From positions 1 to 64,000 of the forward strand of contig JAPOWQ010000023.1 in NCBI GenBank assembly GCA_026707585.1: a DNA stretch of 64,000 nt, read 5' to 3'. The notes beneath the pieces were generated by a model. The model saw nothing but the letters and a program-made list of their open reading frames with translations, did not search any database and was not told where the DNA came from. Shown one piece after another: positions 50,428 to 58,718 of this stretch. Every line of letters begins with the position of its first letter. The stretch's first letter is position 1. This stretch comes from Chloroflexota bacterium. GTDB taxonomy: Bacteria; Chloroflexota; UBA11872. Made by a program: the position numbers and the translations under genes.

Positions 50428-51546
50428 TCACGGCAGGGTCAGCAACATCCGGTCGGGCAATTCGGGGAACGGCGCGGTGGGCAGGGCCTGGTACCAGTAG
50501 GCCACGGAGCAGATGTCGTCCTGGCGGGCCATGAACAGCTTGCCCTTGCCGTCGAAGTCGCGGTCCGGATGGAAGCCGAGGTCCTGGATGGTGACACGGA
50601 GGTCGCGCTGGAACCTGATCGGATCAAGCACGTGAAAGCGATACATGGCGTGCCGGTGCTTGTTCAGCATGTGCCCGTCGGGCTTGATGACCTGGTGCAT
50701 GCCTAGGAACGGGGTGGTGTAAGTGCGGTATTCGCCGGCCACGCTCCAGTCGTAGGCGCCGCCGACGTAGTCCTCGGTTCCCGTTCCGCAGATGGTTGGA
50801 AACTCGTCGTCACCATCCATGAAGAACTTGATCTCACCCTCGCCCCACCAGCGATCGTCCAGCACGCCCCAGCCGAGGGAGGTGCCGACGTAGTGGCCGC
50901 GGCCGCGGATGCCGTCCACGATGGTGTACGCCTCGCCGTACGGCACTGGGTTGGCGCGCCGGAACTGGGCGTGGAAGTAGGCGGCATCATCTGGAACCTC
51001 GGTGAGGGTGTAGTTGACCTGGTAGAAGCAACGCTGCGCTTGAGCCGGGTGCTGGTTCTCAAGCGTGATCCGGCAGTGCCGCCGGAACGGCATCTGCCAG
51101 AAGCAGTTCAGGCCACAGCCGGGATTAACGACGATGGGCAGGGCGGATACCTGGGCAAAGTGGTCTTTCAGGTCGTCCTCCCTGGTCGCCCAGGGCACGG
51201 CAAAGAAATCTGGCAGGGGCGCCTCGACGGCAGGCTGTTCCTGATCGTCCCAGTACATGCGCAGGATGAGGTTGCGGGAGACGGAGCCGGTGATCCAGAT
51301 GCTCTGGATGGCGCCGGGACCCTGGATGTCGGCCATCTGCAGGGTCGCGCCCGGGTCTATCGAGACGGCGGGGCGGCATTTCCAGCCGCGACCCAGGTGA
51401 CGCGACGCGCCGTTGGGATCGGCCTCGGCCCTGGCGCCGCCGCCAGGTTCGCCCCGCGGGTTTTCCGCCGAGATGGAGCGGGATTGCGCCGACGAGAGGC
51501 GCGAGAGGTTGCCGAGGTGGAGGTTCAGGCCGTTGAAGGGAGTCAT
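50428..51546 (-). CDS. DUF2961 protein (glycoside hydrolase family 172-like)
   Basis: A 372-residue protein of DUF2961, the family now classed as GH172 (fructofuranose/arabinofuranose-active enzymes). It has an N-terminal GLNLHLGNLSRLSS (usual GLxxLxxLxxxxS), ISIDPGATLQMADIQGPGAIQSIWIT, LRMYWDDQEQPAVEAPLPDFF, the loop WWGEGEIKFFMDGDDEFPTICGTGTEDYVGGAYDW with the likely catalytic acidic residues, and a matching beta-jelly-roll C-terminus. AGGA precedes ATG 51546. No secretion signal is seen. It probably acts on a furanoside from plant or algal material taken into the cell. Confidence 0.88.
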   Translation of the reverse strand: MTPFNGLNLHLGNLSRLSSAQSRSISAENPRGEPGGGARAEADPNGASRHLGRGWKCRPAVSIDPGATLQMADIQGPGAIQSIWITGSVSRNLILRMYWDDQEQPAVEAPLPDFFAVPWATREDDLKDHFAQVSALPIVVNPGCGLNCFWQMPFRRHCRITLENQHPAQAQRCFYQVNYTLTEVPDDAAYFHAQFRRANPVPYGEAYTIVDGIRGRGHYVGTSLGWGVLDDRWWGEGEIKFFMDGDDEFPTICGTGTEDYVGGAYDWSVAGEYRTYTTPFLGMHQVIKPDGHMLNKHRHAMYRFHVLDPIRFQRDLRVTIQDLGFHPDRDFDGKGKLFMARQDDICSVAYWYQALPTAPFPELPDRMLLTLP

Positions 51547-51704
51547 GGTGGGACTTCCTGATCTGGAACGCGACGAGCGTATTCTGGGTGCGCCGAGCCC
51601 CATTGGCGACTTTTTAGGAAGGCTCAAATGGAGAAGTGGCCAAGTGGCCTTTCCGTCCGGATCGGACTTTGCCGCCCCGGAGAGTTTTGTGGTCCGGAAA
51701 CGCT

Positions 51705-51886
51705 GTTATTCACACTTCCTGACTGAAATCTGAATAGCTGATCCTGTTATTCAGTTTTACTTAGCAGTGGACCAGCATCCACGCGCAGAACGCCTAGACC
51801 TCCGCGGGATGGTTATTTAGACTTCATGGACTAAATCTTAATAACCACTTTCGTTATTCAGAGTTGCGTAACAGCGGATCACTCCT
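51705..51886. repeat. Imperfect 75-bp direct repeat with inverted half-sites before fic
   Basis: Two copies start at 51705 and 51812 (period 107). In each, GTTATT is followed at offset 26 by an inverted half-site (TGAATAGC, TTAATAAC) and at offset 41 by GTTATTCAG. Intervening bases also match (ACTTC, AAATCT, CAG.GGA.CA). The AT-rich block fills most of the 345-base gap between the DUF2961 and fic starts; nothing else coding is seen there. The second copy ends six bases before the fic ATG. Its geometry suggests multiple operators for a dimeric regulator. Confidence 0.65.
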
Positions 51887-51892
51887 CTCCAA

Positions 51893-53056
51893 ATGAAACG
51901 CGGCGTCACTGGCCGATATCAGAGTTCGGCAACGGTCGGCGAACGGTCTGACGCGTTTGTGCCCTTCCCCTTGCCGCCGGACCCACCGCTTGCGCTCGAC
52001 GGGAAGCTGCAACAGGAGCTGGAGCAGGCGCTACTCGCGCTGGGACGCCTCGACAGCATCACGACGCTGCTGCCGGATCCCGACTTCTTCATCTACAGCT
52101 ACGTTCGCAAAGAGGCGGTGCTGTCCTCGCAAATCGAGGGCACGCAGTCTTCGCTCTCCGACCTGCTGCTTCATGAACTTGACCAAGCGCCGGGCGTGCC
52201 AAGCGAGGATGTGGCCGAGGTGTCTAACTATGTCGCAGCGCTTAACCATGGCATCACGCGCCTGCGTGCGGACTTCCCGCTCTCGAGCCAGTTGATTCGG
52301 GAAATTCACGGCGTGCTGCTCTCACGCGGGCGCGGCAGTGAACAGGATCCGGGCGACTTCCGGCGCTCGCAGAACTGGATCGGAGGAACGCGGCCGGGCA
52401 ATGCACGCTTCATGCCGCCGCCTCACACTGCCGTCCCCGACTGCATGACGGCGCTCGAGCGCTTTCTTCACGCGGACGAAGATGGATTGCCGCTGCTGGT
52501 TCGAGCCGGACTGGCGCACGTTCAGTTCGAGACCATTCACCCATTCCTGGACGGCAATGGACGTGTCGGCCGTCTCCTGATCACGTTTCTGCTTCATCAC
52601 GGCGGGGTACTTCGCGAGCCCCTGCTCTATCTCAGCCTGTACTTCAAGCAGCACCGTGCGGCCTACTACGACCTGCTGAATCGCGTGCGGCACGAGGGGG
52701 ACTGGGAAGCTTGGCTCGAGTTCTTTTTCGACGGGGTGCGGCACGTTGCCACGGAGGCAGTCGCAGATGTTGAGCGTCTGGAAGCCATGTTCACGAAGGA
52801 CCGAATGACGATTGAGCGGACAGGTCGCCGCGCGGGTTCAGCTTCACGGGTCCACGAAGCGCTCAAGAGTCGTCCCATCCACTCAATCGCCAGCGCTGCA
52901 AACGCGACCGGCCTCTCGATACCGGCCGTCTCATCAGCGATGAGCCTGCTCGTTGAGCTTGAAGTCGCCCGTGAATTGACCGGTAGGCGCCGAAACCGGC
53001 TCTTTGCGTATGACCGCTACCTATCCGACCTTATGGAAGGGACGGAACCCGTCTAA
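51893..53056 (+). CDS. Fic family protein (protein adenylyltransferase, N-terminal inhibitory motif)
   Basis: A 387-residue Fic protein that would transfer AMP from ATP to Ser/Thr/Tyr of a target protein. The core motif HPFLDGNGRVGR starts at catalytic His216 and is complete. An autoinhibitory helix motif [S/T]xxxE[G/N] is present as SSQIEG (Ser78 to Gly83), so this is a class II Fic with intramolecular control. The C-terminal 90 residues resemble a winged helix (IHSIASAANATGLSIPAVSSAMSLLVELEVARELTG), suggesting DNA binding and autoregulation. The ATG has no Shine-Dalgarno; the leader contains the repeated GTTATTCA sites. No antitoxin gene is adjacent, as expected for the self-inhibited class. 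Confidence 0.9.
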   Translation: MKRGVTGRYQSSATVGERSDAFVPFPLPPDPPLALDGKLQQELEQALLALGRLDSITTLLPDPDFFIYSYVRKEAVLSSQIEGTQSSLSDLLLHELDQAPGVPSEDVAEVSNYVAALNHGITRLRADFPLSSQLIREIHGVLLSRGRGSEQDPGDFRRSQNWIGGTRPGNARFMPPPHTAVPDCMTALERFLHADEDGLPLLVRAGLAHVQFETIHPFLDGNGRVGRLLITFLLHHGGVLREPLLYLSLYFKQHRAAYYDLLNRVRHEGDWEAWLEFFFDGVRHVATEAVADVERLEAMFTKDRMTIERTGRRAGSASRVHEALKSRPIHSIASAANATGLSIPAVSSAMSLLVELEVARELTGRRRNRLFAYDRYLSDLMEGTEPV

Positions 53057-53195
53057 GTCGAGAACCTGCGCACAAGGCGGGCAGACCCAGGCAGCTCAGC
53101 GCTACCCGAAAACGAACACGCACCTATTGGGTGCTTCGGAGCGTTCGTGCGCGAGAATGCGGTTGATTTGCTCAAGTGCCCGGAGAGCCGCTCCC

Positions 53196-54641
53196 ATGTC
53201 CAGTCGTGAGCGCCCAAACGTCATTGTGATTGTCAGCGACACGTATCGGCCCGACCACATAGCGGCGAACGGGCATCCGGACGTGGTCACGCCGGAGTTG
53301 GACGCCTGGTTGGGGCGGAGCGTGACCTTCGAGCAGGCGACGGTGTCGAGTTTTCCGACGATTCCAATGCGGACCGACTGGTTTACGGGGCGGTTCGGGC
53401 ATCCGCGGCACGGCTGGCGGAACTTGGACCCGAAGGCCGTGACGCTGCCGGAGGTGCTGGCGGCGAACGGGTATCGCACGCAACTCATCGCGGACACCAC
53501 GCACCTGATGAACTCGCACTTCTTTCACCGGTTCGATCGCCATCACTTCAATCGCGGGCACGAAGGCGATGGCAAGTTTCTGCGGTTGAACGATCCGATC
53601 GAGCACGTGGTCGATGACCCGCGCAAGACGCGGGTTGAGTTTGGGAACCACGACTACACGCCGGTGCTGCCCGACATCCACGCGCATACCAACTTCTGGC
53701 GCCGGTACGAGGACCAGTCGCAACCGATGCGCATGGCGGACGACGTGTGCCGGTTCCTGGAGGACTGCTACGCCAGCCCGCAGCCGTTCATGCTGTGGGT
53801 TGACTGCTTTGACGTGCACGAGCCGTGGTTCCCGCCGCGGTACCTGCTGAATCTCTACGATCCGACCTACGACGGCCCGCCGATCGCGCAGCCGAACTAC
53901 CGCGAGGCGAGCGTCTATACGCCGGCCGAACTGCGAAACATGCAGTCCCGTTACAAGGCCATGTGCACGTTGCTGAGCAAGGCGGTGGGGCGGATGCTGC
54001 GCACGATCGAGGACGCGGGACTGCTGGACAACTCGATCGTGGTGTTCATGTCGGACCACGGGATGTACCTGGGCGAGCGAGGCCGCACGGGCAAATCGGG
54101 CATCCAGGCCGATGCGCGCAGCGTGTTCCCGTTCCACTGCGAGATCAACCGGATCTGCTGGACACTGCACCTGCCGGCGTCCTTAAGCCGCACCACGGTC
54201 GCCCCCGGCTCGCGGCTGGCGGGCCTGGTGCAGGCGCCGGACCTGGTGCCGACGGTGCTTGAGCTGTGCAACATCCCGGTGCCGGCAGGCATGGACCTGG
54301 AGGGCAGCAGTCTGGTGCCGTTGCTGGAAGGCCACGTGGAGGGGCCTCGCCGCCTCGCGATTACCGCGACGACCACGGATGTCCGCGGCGGCTGGGTGCA
54401 TACGCGCGCGCCGGCCGTAACCGACGGTGAATGGAAGCTGCTGCTTGACGAAGGCGACGCTGACGGCGGACCCGAGCTGTATCGCATCGCCGACGATCCA
54501 GGCGAGTCGGTGAATCTGATCGATGACGCTCGGGATGAGGCGCGTCGGCTTCACGCCGAGATGCTGCAGTGGCTGGCCGCCCACGACGCGACACCGGAAA
54601 CTCAGGATCGGCTATGCGCCAAACGGGTTGGTCTGGTCTGA
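53196..54641 (+). CDS. Sulfatase-like alkaline phosphatase superfamily protein with Thr at the catalytic position
   Basis: A 481-residue protein of the sulfatase/alkaline phosphatase superfamily. Metal residues are at the start (VIVIVSDTYRPDH) and in the later VVFMSDHGMYLGE. The segment corresponding to the formylglycine motif is TIPMRTDWFTGR: Thr55-x-Pro-x-Arg59, with no Cys or Ser. Without a residue that can become formylglycine it should not act as a normal sulfatase; the Thr could serve as nucleophile in a phosphodiesterase or phosphatase reaction, as in related superfamily enzymes. The rest of the fold and its length are normal. No signal peptide is seen. ATG 53196 has GGAG upstream. Confidence 0.82.
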   Translation: MSSRERPNVIVIVSDTYRPDHIAANGHPDVVTPELDAWLGRSVTFEQATVSSFPTIPMRTDWFTGRFGHPRHGWRNLDPKAVTLPEVLAANGYRTQLIADTTHLMNSHFFHRFDRHHFNRGHEGDGKFLRLNDPIEHVVDDPRKTRVEFGNHDYTPVLPDIHAHTNFWRRYEDQSQPMRMADDVCRFLEDCYASPQPFMLWVDCFDVHEPWFPPRYLLNLYDPTYDGPPIAQPNYREASVYTPAELRNMQSRYKAMCTLLSKAVGRMLRTIEDAGLLDNSIVVFMSDHGMYLGERGRTGKSGIQADARSVFPFHCEINRICWTLHLPASLSRTTVAPGSRLAGLVQAPDLVPTVLELCNIPVPAGMDLEGSSLVPLLEGHVEGPRRLAITATTTDVRGGWVHTRAPAVTDGEWKLLLDEGDADGGPELYRIADDPGESVNLIDDARDEARRLHAEMLQWLAAHDATPETQDRLCAKRVGLV

Positions 54642-54690
54642 CGATTCCAATGCGTGAACCTGTACCCCAACGATAGGATGAGGTTCTATA

Positions 54691-54714
54691 CGAGCGGTAT
54701 CTTCTTACCGCTCG
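54691..54714. repeat. Perfect 9-bp inverted repeat (hairpin)
   Basis: CGAGCGGTA (54691-54699) and TACCGCTCG (54706-54714) surround TCTTCT. It lies 50 bases after the sulfatase-like gene and 170 before the TMTC-like gene. No T-run follows in either direction, so it is either a weak terminator, a leader hairpin or an operator. Confidence 0.5.
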
Positions 54715-54718
54715 CGCG

Positions 54719-54883
54719 ATGTCACAGCAGCTCTTGCAGGCATTCAGCCAAATCGCGACTCGGTTCGTTGGTACGAAGGATTCTCCGCGTTGGCGCCTGA
54801 CCAACACTCCATCTCGCTTCGGAAAAACTGCCGCGAGTTGCCAGGGTGACCAGAACAGCCTGATTGATCAGATCGTCAGGTAG
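54719..54883 (+). CDS. Possible small protein of 54 residues
   Basis: An open frame from ATG 54719 to TAG 54883 ends three bases before the next gene. The product begins MSQQLLQAFSQIATRFVG and is weakly basic, with no known motif. It begins just after the hairpin at 54691-54714. No Shine-Dalgarno is seen. It may be a leader region rather than a gene. Confidence 0.2.
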   Translation: MSQQLLQAFSQIATRFVGTKDSPRWRLTNTPSRFGKTAASCQGDQNSLIDQIVR

Positions 54884-54885
54884 CG

Positions 54886-57543
54886 ATGGCCGCGAGACGA
54901 AGACGAAGCAGGCAAAGACGCCGCCGGCGGCGGACGAGAGACTCAGATGTCAACCAGCCGGCCGTGGGCGACAGCCCCGCCCTGTCGCAGCCCGTCGCGA
55001 CGTCGGGCGAGTCAGCGTTCTCACGGAGCAGGTGTCGGCACTGGCGTGTCTTGGGCATAGCCGCCATTGTCTTGCTGACTTCTCTCAGTTATTCCCCCGC
55101 CTTCCAGGCGGGATTCGTCTGGGACGACGCAGTCTTCACGGAGAACCGAGCTGTCCGTGAGTGGGGGGACATCTGGTCCATCTGGCTTTCGCCGGGACAT
55201 ATCGAAAACGAGGGGCACTATTGGCCAATCGTCTATACGACTTTCTGGCTGGAGCACAAAATCTGGGGTTTAAATGCATCCGGCTACCACATCGTCAACG
55301 TGTTCGTGCACATTGTAAATTCGCTCCTGTTGTGGCGGCTCTTATTGCGGATATCCGTACCCGGAGCTTGGCTGATTGCGGCCCTGTTTGCCGTGCATCC
55401 TCTGCACGTCGAGTCGGTGGCCTGGATAATCGAGCGTAAGGATCTGCTTTCAGCGCTGTTCTACCTGTCAGCCGTCCTGGCTTGGCTGAAGTATCAAGAT
55501 TCGAAGAAGAGGAAGCGCTATTTCTTGACACTCGCTTTATTTGCGGCCGGGCTGCTGTCAAAGTCGATCGTCGTTACGCTTCCGGCTGCACTTCTCATCC
55601 TGGCCTGGTGGAAGAAGGGCCGGCTGGAACGAACCGATCTGGCAGGCGTGACCCCCCTTATGGTCATCGGTTTCTTCGCTACCCTGGCCGACTTCTTGTT
55701 CTACAGTTCACGCGAGTCGGTGACGCTTGATCTATCCCTTGTCGAGCGTCTGCTGCTTGCGGCCAGGGCAGTGGTCTTCTATGCAACGCGCTTGCTGTGG
55801 CCCGACAGCCTGGCCGGGATCTATCCGCTCTGGGACATTCGCGCTACGGATCCGATGGCCTGGGGCTATCTGGTTGTGGCTCTTGCCCTGCCCGCGCTGC
55901 TGTGGCGATTGCGAAACCGGGTCGGGCGCGGGCCGCTGGCGGGCGTGCTGTTCTTCGCGGTCACGCTGTCGCCCACACTGGGGTTCATCGACTACGGCTA
56001 CATGCAGTTCTCCTTCGTGGCGGACCGGTTTCAGTACCTGGCCGGCATTGGCGTGATTGCTGTCGTGGTCGGCGGAGCCGCGGCCGCCTGGCACGGGCTT
56101 CCACCCGGCGGCAGGGTTGCGGCGCTAGCCGTCCCAACGGCGGTACTGGCCGTGCTTGCCCTACTCACCTGGCAGTTCGTTGCGCTGTATCGAGATAACG
56201 AGACATTTTTCAGACACGTTGTGGAGCGTAACCCGACCGCGCGCGGGGCCTACGACAACCTAAGCAAGGAATTGAACGACCAGGGACGAACCGAGGAGTT
56301 TCTAGATACGGCGCGGACGGCACTCGGCTATCTCCCCAACGATCCCACCACCAACGTCAACTACGCCCTGGCGCTCGTGAAAAGTGGCCACGCCCAGAAG
56401 TCGATCGATGCCTATCGACGTGCGCTTGAACTCGAACCCGATAACACGCGAGCGCTCATTGACCTGGGCACCCTACTGCGGACGCAGGAACGCTACGACG
56501 AGGCCATGGATCTCTTTCGGCTTGCCGTAGCTGCCGACGACCGCCTGTCGAAGCCACACGTCGGCATGGGTATCGTCGAGCAGTCTCGCGGCAATCACGC
56601 CGAAGCTGAGCGGCACTATGTCCGTGCCCTGGAAGTCGCCCCCGGGGACCGCGATGCTCTACATAACCTGGGAGTTCTTAACTTCGAACAGAAGCGGTAC
56701 GAGGACGCACTTGCCAGCTTTCGCGCGGCCCTTGAGCTGCAAGCCGACGACAAGTCGCGCGCCCAAAGTCACTCCGGCGTCGGCAGTTCGCTTTACCAGC
56801 TGGGACGCGTTGACGAAGCCGTTCGAAGCTTCAACCAGGCCCTGGCTCTCGATTCAGACCTGCGCTCGGCGCAGGACTACTTGAGGCGAATTGAGGGCGA
56901 CAACCTGGCGGCAATGTTCGTCGCCGGGCGCTTCGTCGAGGTTCTGGATGCTGCTCGCCGTTCGGCTCAGGCCAATCCGGGGGACGCCCAGGCCCACTTC
57001 TTCGTAGGCGCAGCCCTTTCCGAAATGGGGGACCTTGATGAGGCCGAGCGCTATTACCGGCGCGCCCTCGACATTGATCCGCGTCATCGAGATGCGCTCG
57101 TCAACCTCTCCGCGTTGCTGATGCATGACGAGTCATACGACGAAGCCATGGACGCCTTGCAGACCGTGGTCGACGCCTACCCAACCGATGCCGAGGCCCA
57201 TCGACGCATGGGGCAAATCGAAATCGCGCGCAGAAGTCTTGACTCGGCCGAGCGACACTATCGTCGCGCGATGGCCCTTGGACTCCAGGATCACGAGGTG
57301 CTGCACGGCCTCGGAAAGCTGACGCTCGCCAGAGGCGAACATGCAGAAGCCCTCGAGTTTCTCGAAGCCGCCATCGAGCTTTCGGACACGCACGCCGTCC
57401 TTCAATCCAACCTCGGCGTTGCCCTCTACCACTTGGGCAGGAAAGACGAAGCGATCGCGCGTTTCGAGCGGGCGCTTGCGCTGGACCCATCCTTCCAGTC
57501 CGCTCGCAGCAACCTGGAACGGGCGCGACGGGAAGCTGGCTGA
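54886..57543 (+). CDS. TMTC-like membrane protein with TPR repeats (putative GT-C glycosyltransferase)
   Basis: An 885-residue protein. After a very Arg-rich tail (residues 4-16) comes a GT-C-like membrane part. The first helix leads into FVWDDAVFTEN with Asp80-Asp81, then HYWPIVYTTFW, HPLHVESVAWIIERKD and about ten membrane segments up to residue 430. The last 430 residues are about twelve TPR repeats (NLGVALYHLGRKDEAIARFERAL pattern). This is the layout of TMTC O-mannosyltransferases, which move a sugar from a lipid carrier to exported proteins, with TPRs binding the acceptor. The bacterial role is inferred. A basic N-terminus suggests the tail is cytoplasmic. Confidence 0.82.
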   Translation: MAARRRRSRQRRRRRRTRDSDVNQPAVGDSPALSQPVATSGESAFSRSRCRHWRVLGIAAIVLLTSLSYSPAFQAGFVWDDAVFTENRAVREWGDIWSIWLSPGHIENEGHYWPIVYTTFWLEHKIWGLNASGYHIVNVFVHIVNSLLLWRLLLRISVPGAWLIAALFAVHPLHVESVAWIIERKDLLSALFYLSAVLAWLKYQDSKKRKRYFLTLALFAAGLLSKSIVVTLPAALLILAWWKKGRLERTDLAGVTPLMVIGFFATLADFLFYSSRESVTLDLSLVERLLLAARAVVFYATRLLWPDSLAGIYPLWDIRATDPMAWGYLVVALALPALLWRLRNRVGRGPLAGVLFFAVTLSPTLGFIDYGYMQFSFVADRFQYLAGIGVIAVVVGGAAAAWHGLPPGGRVAALAVPTAVLAVLALLTWQFVALYRDNETFFRHVVERNPTARGAYDNLSKELNDQGRTEEFLDTARTALGYLPNDPTTNVNYALALVKSGHAQKSIDAYRRALELEPDNTRALIDLGTLLRTQERYDEAMDLFRLAVAADDRLSKPHVGMGIVEQSRGNHAEAERHYVRALEVAPGDRDALHNLGVLNFEQKRYEDALASFRAALELQADDKSRAQSHSGVGSSLYQLGRVDEAVRSFNQALALDSDLRSAQDYLRRIEGDNLAAMFVAGRFVEVLDAARRSAQANPGDAQAHFFVGAALSEMGDLDEAERYYRRALDIDPRHRDALVNLSALLMHDESYDEAMDALQTVVDAYPTDAEAHRRMGQIEIARRSLDSAERHYRRAMALGLQDHEVLHGLGKLTLARGEHAEALEFLEAAIELSDTHAVLQSNLGVALYHLGRKDEAIARFERALALDPSFQSARSNLERARREAG

Positions 57544-57724
57544 AGCCCGACCGATCGAGGTTCGTCGACTGGCGGCCATCCAGTCCCGTCTGCCCCACGC
57601 TCGGCGTTGACGTACCGGAGTCGCCTGGCGTATTTCCGTGATGCCGCGGCGGCGAGTGCTCGGTGTCCGGGGCAGAATGGCGGGCGTCTTCCGCGGGATT
57701 GCAGCGAATCATGAGCCAGAGACC

Positions 57725-58675
57725 GTGCACGCCCTGATTACCGGGGGCGCCGGGAGTATCGGATCGCGGCTTGCCGCGTCGCTCATCGAGCGCGGCGACC
57801 GGGTCACGGTGGTGGACGTGCGGGCGGATCCCGTGGCGCCGTCGGCGGCATTTGAGCGCGCGGACGTGCGGCTTGGCGAGACGCAGGCCCCGGGCTTTAT
57901 TGACGGCATCGTCGCCGAAACCAGACCCGACACCGTATTCCACATGGCCTCGCTGCTCTCGGGAAGTTCGGAGACGGATTCAGACTTGGCCTGGCGGGTA
58001 AACCTGGACGGCATCCGCAACGTGCTGGAGGCGGCCAGGGTTCATGGCGTGGGGCGGGTGCTGTTCCCAAGTTCGGTGGCCACGTTTGGGTTAGGCGTCG
58101 GCGACACGGTGACCGACGACAGCCCGCAATGGCCGGCCGGCCTGTACGGCGTGACGAAGGTGCTGGGCGAGCGGCTTGGGGTGTACTACTACCAGCGGTT
58201 TGGCGTGGATTTTCGGTGTGTGCGGCTGTCGGCGATGGTGGCGCCCACGGCGCCGGCGGCGGGGGCAGCCAGCGCGTTCGTCTGCGAGCTCTACATCGGG
58301 GCCGTTCGCGAGGGCGGCTATACCTTCAAGGTCTATCCCCACAGCCGCATCCCGCTGGTCTGGGTAGACGACGTAGTGGGCGCGATGCTGCAACTGCACG
58401 ATGCGCCCGCCCGCCAGCTACGTCGCCGTGTCTACCAGGTGATGGGATCCAATCCGACGGTCCAGGAAATGGCCGACGCGGTTAGAACGCGGATGCCGGA
58501 CGTTCGACTCGCGTTCGAGCCGGATCCCGTGCCCGCCGGCGTCGTGGACAGCTGGGCCTCCAGCATGGACGACACCAGCGCCCGCACCGACTGGGGCTGG
58601 GCGCCCAGGTTCGACCTGGAGGGGATGACCGACGCAGTGCTGGCGGAGTTGCAGGCCGAACCGTCAGCCAGCTAG
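57725..58675 (+). CDS. NAD-dependent epimerase/dehydratase family protein
   Basis: A 316-residue extended SDR with ITGGAGSIGSRLAASLI (GxxGxxG), a conserved Asp at VVDVRADP, VFHMASLLSG, FPSSVATFG and the catalytic pair in LYGVTKVLGE (YxxxK). The late FRCVRLSAMV and RIPLVWVDDVVGAM resemble the D-erythronate/L-threonine dehydrogenase-like branch of the family more than classical GalE. The substrate is therefore a small hydroxyacid or sugar nucleotide. GTG 57725 is chosen because the conserved fold begins there; an ATG at 57638 would add 29 unconvincing residues. Confidence 0.82.
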   Translation: MHALITGGAGSIGSRLAASLIERGDRVTVVDVRADPVAPSAAFERADVRLGETQAPGFIDGIVAETRPDTVFHMASLLSGSSETDSDLAWRVNLDGIRNVLEAARVHGVGRVLFPSSVATFGLGVGDTVTDDSPQWPAGLYGVTKVLGERLGVYYYQRFGVDFRCVRLSAMVAPTAPAAGAASAFVCELYIGAVREGGYTFKVYPHSRIPLVWVDDVVGAMLQLHDAPARQLRRRVYQVMGSNPTVQEMADAVRTRMPDVRLAFEPDPVPAGVVDSWASSMDDTSARTDWGWAPRFDLEGMTDAVLAELQAEPSAS

Positions 58676-58718
58676 CGCCGCCACCACCCCAGACTCCTCA
58701 GGCGAAGACTGGTCGCAG

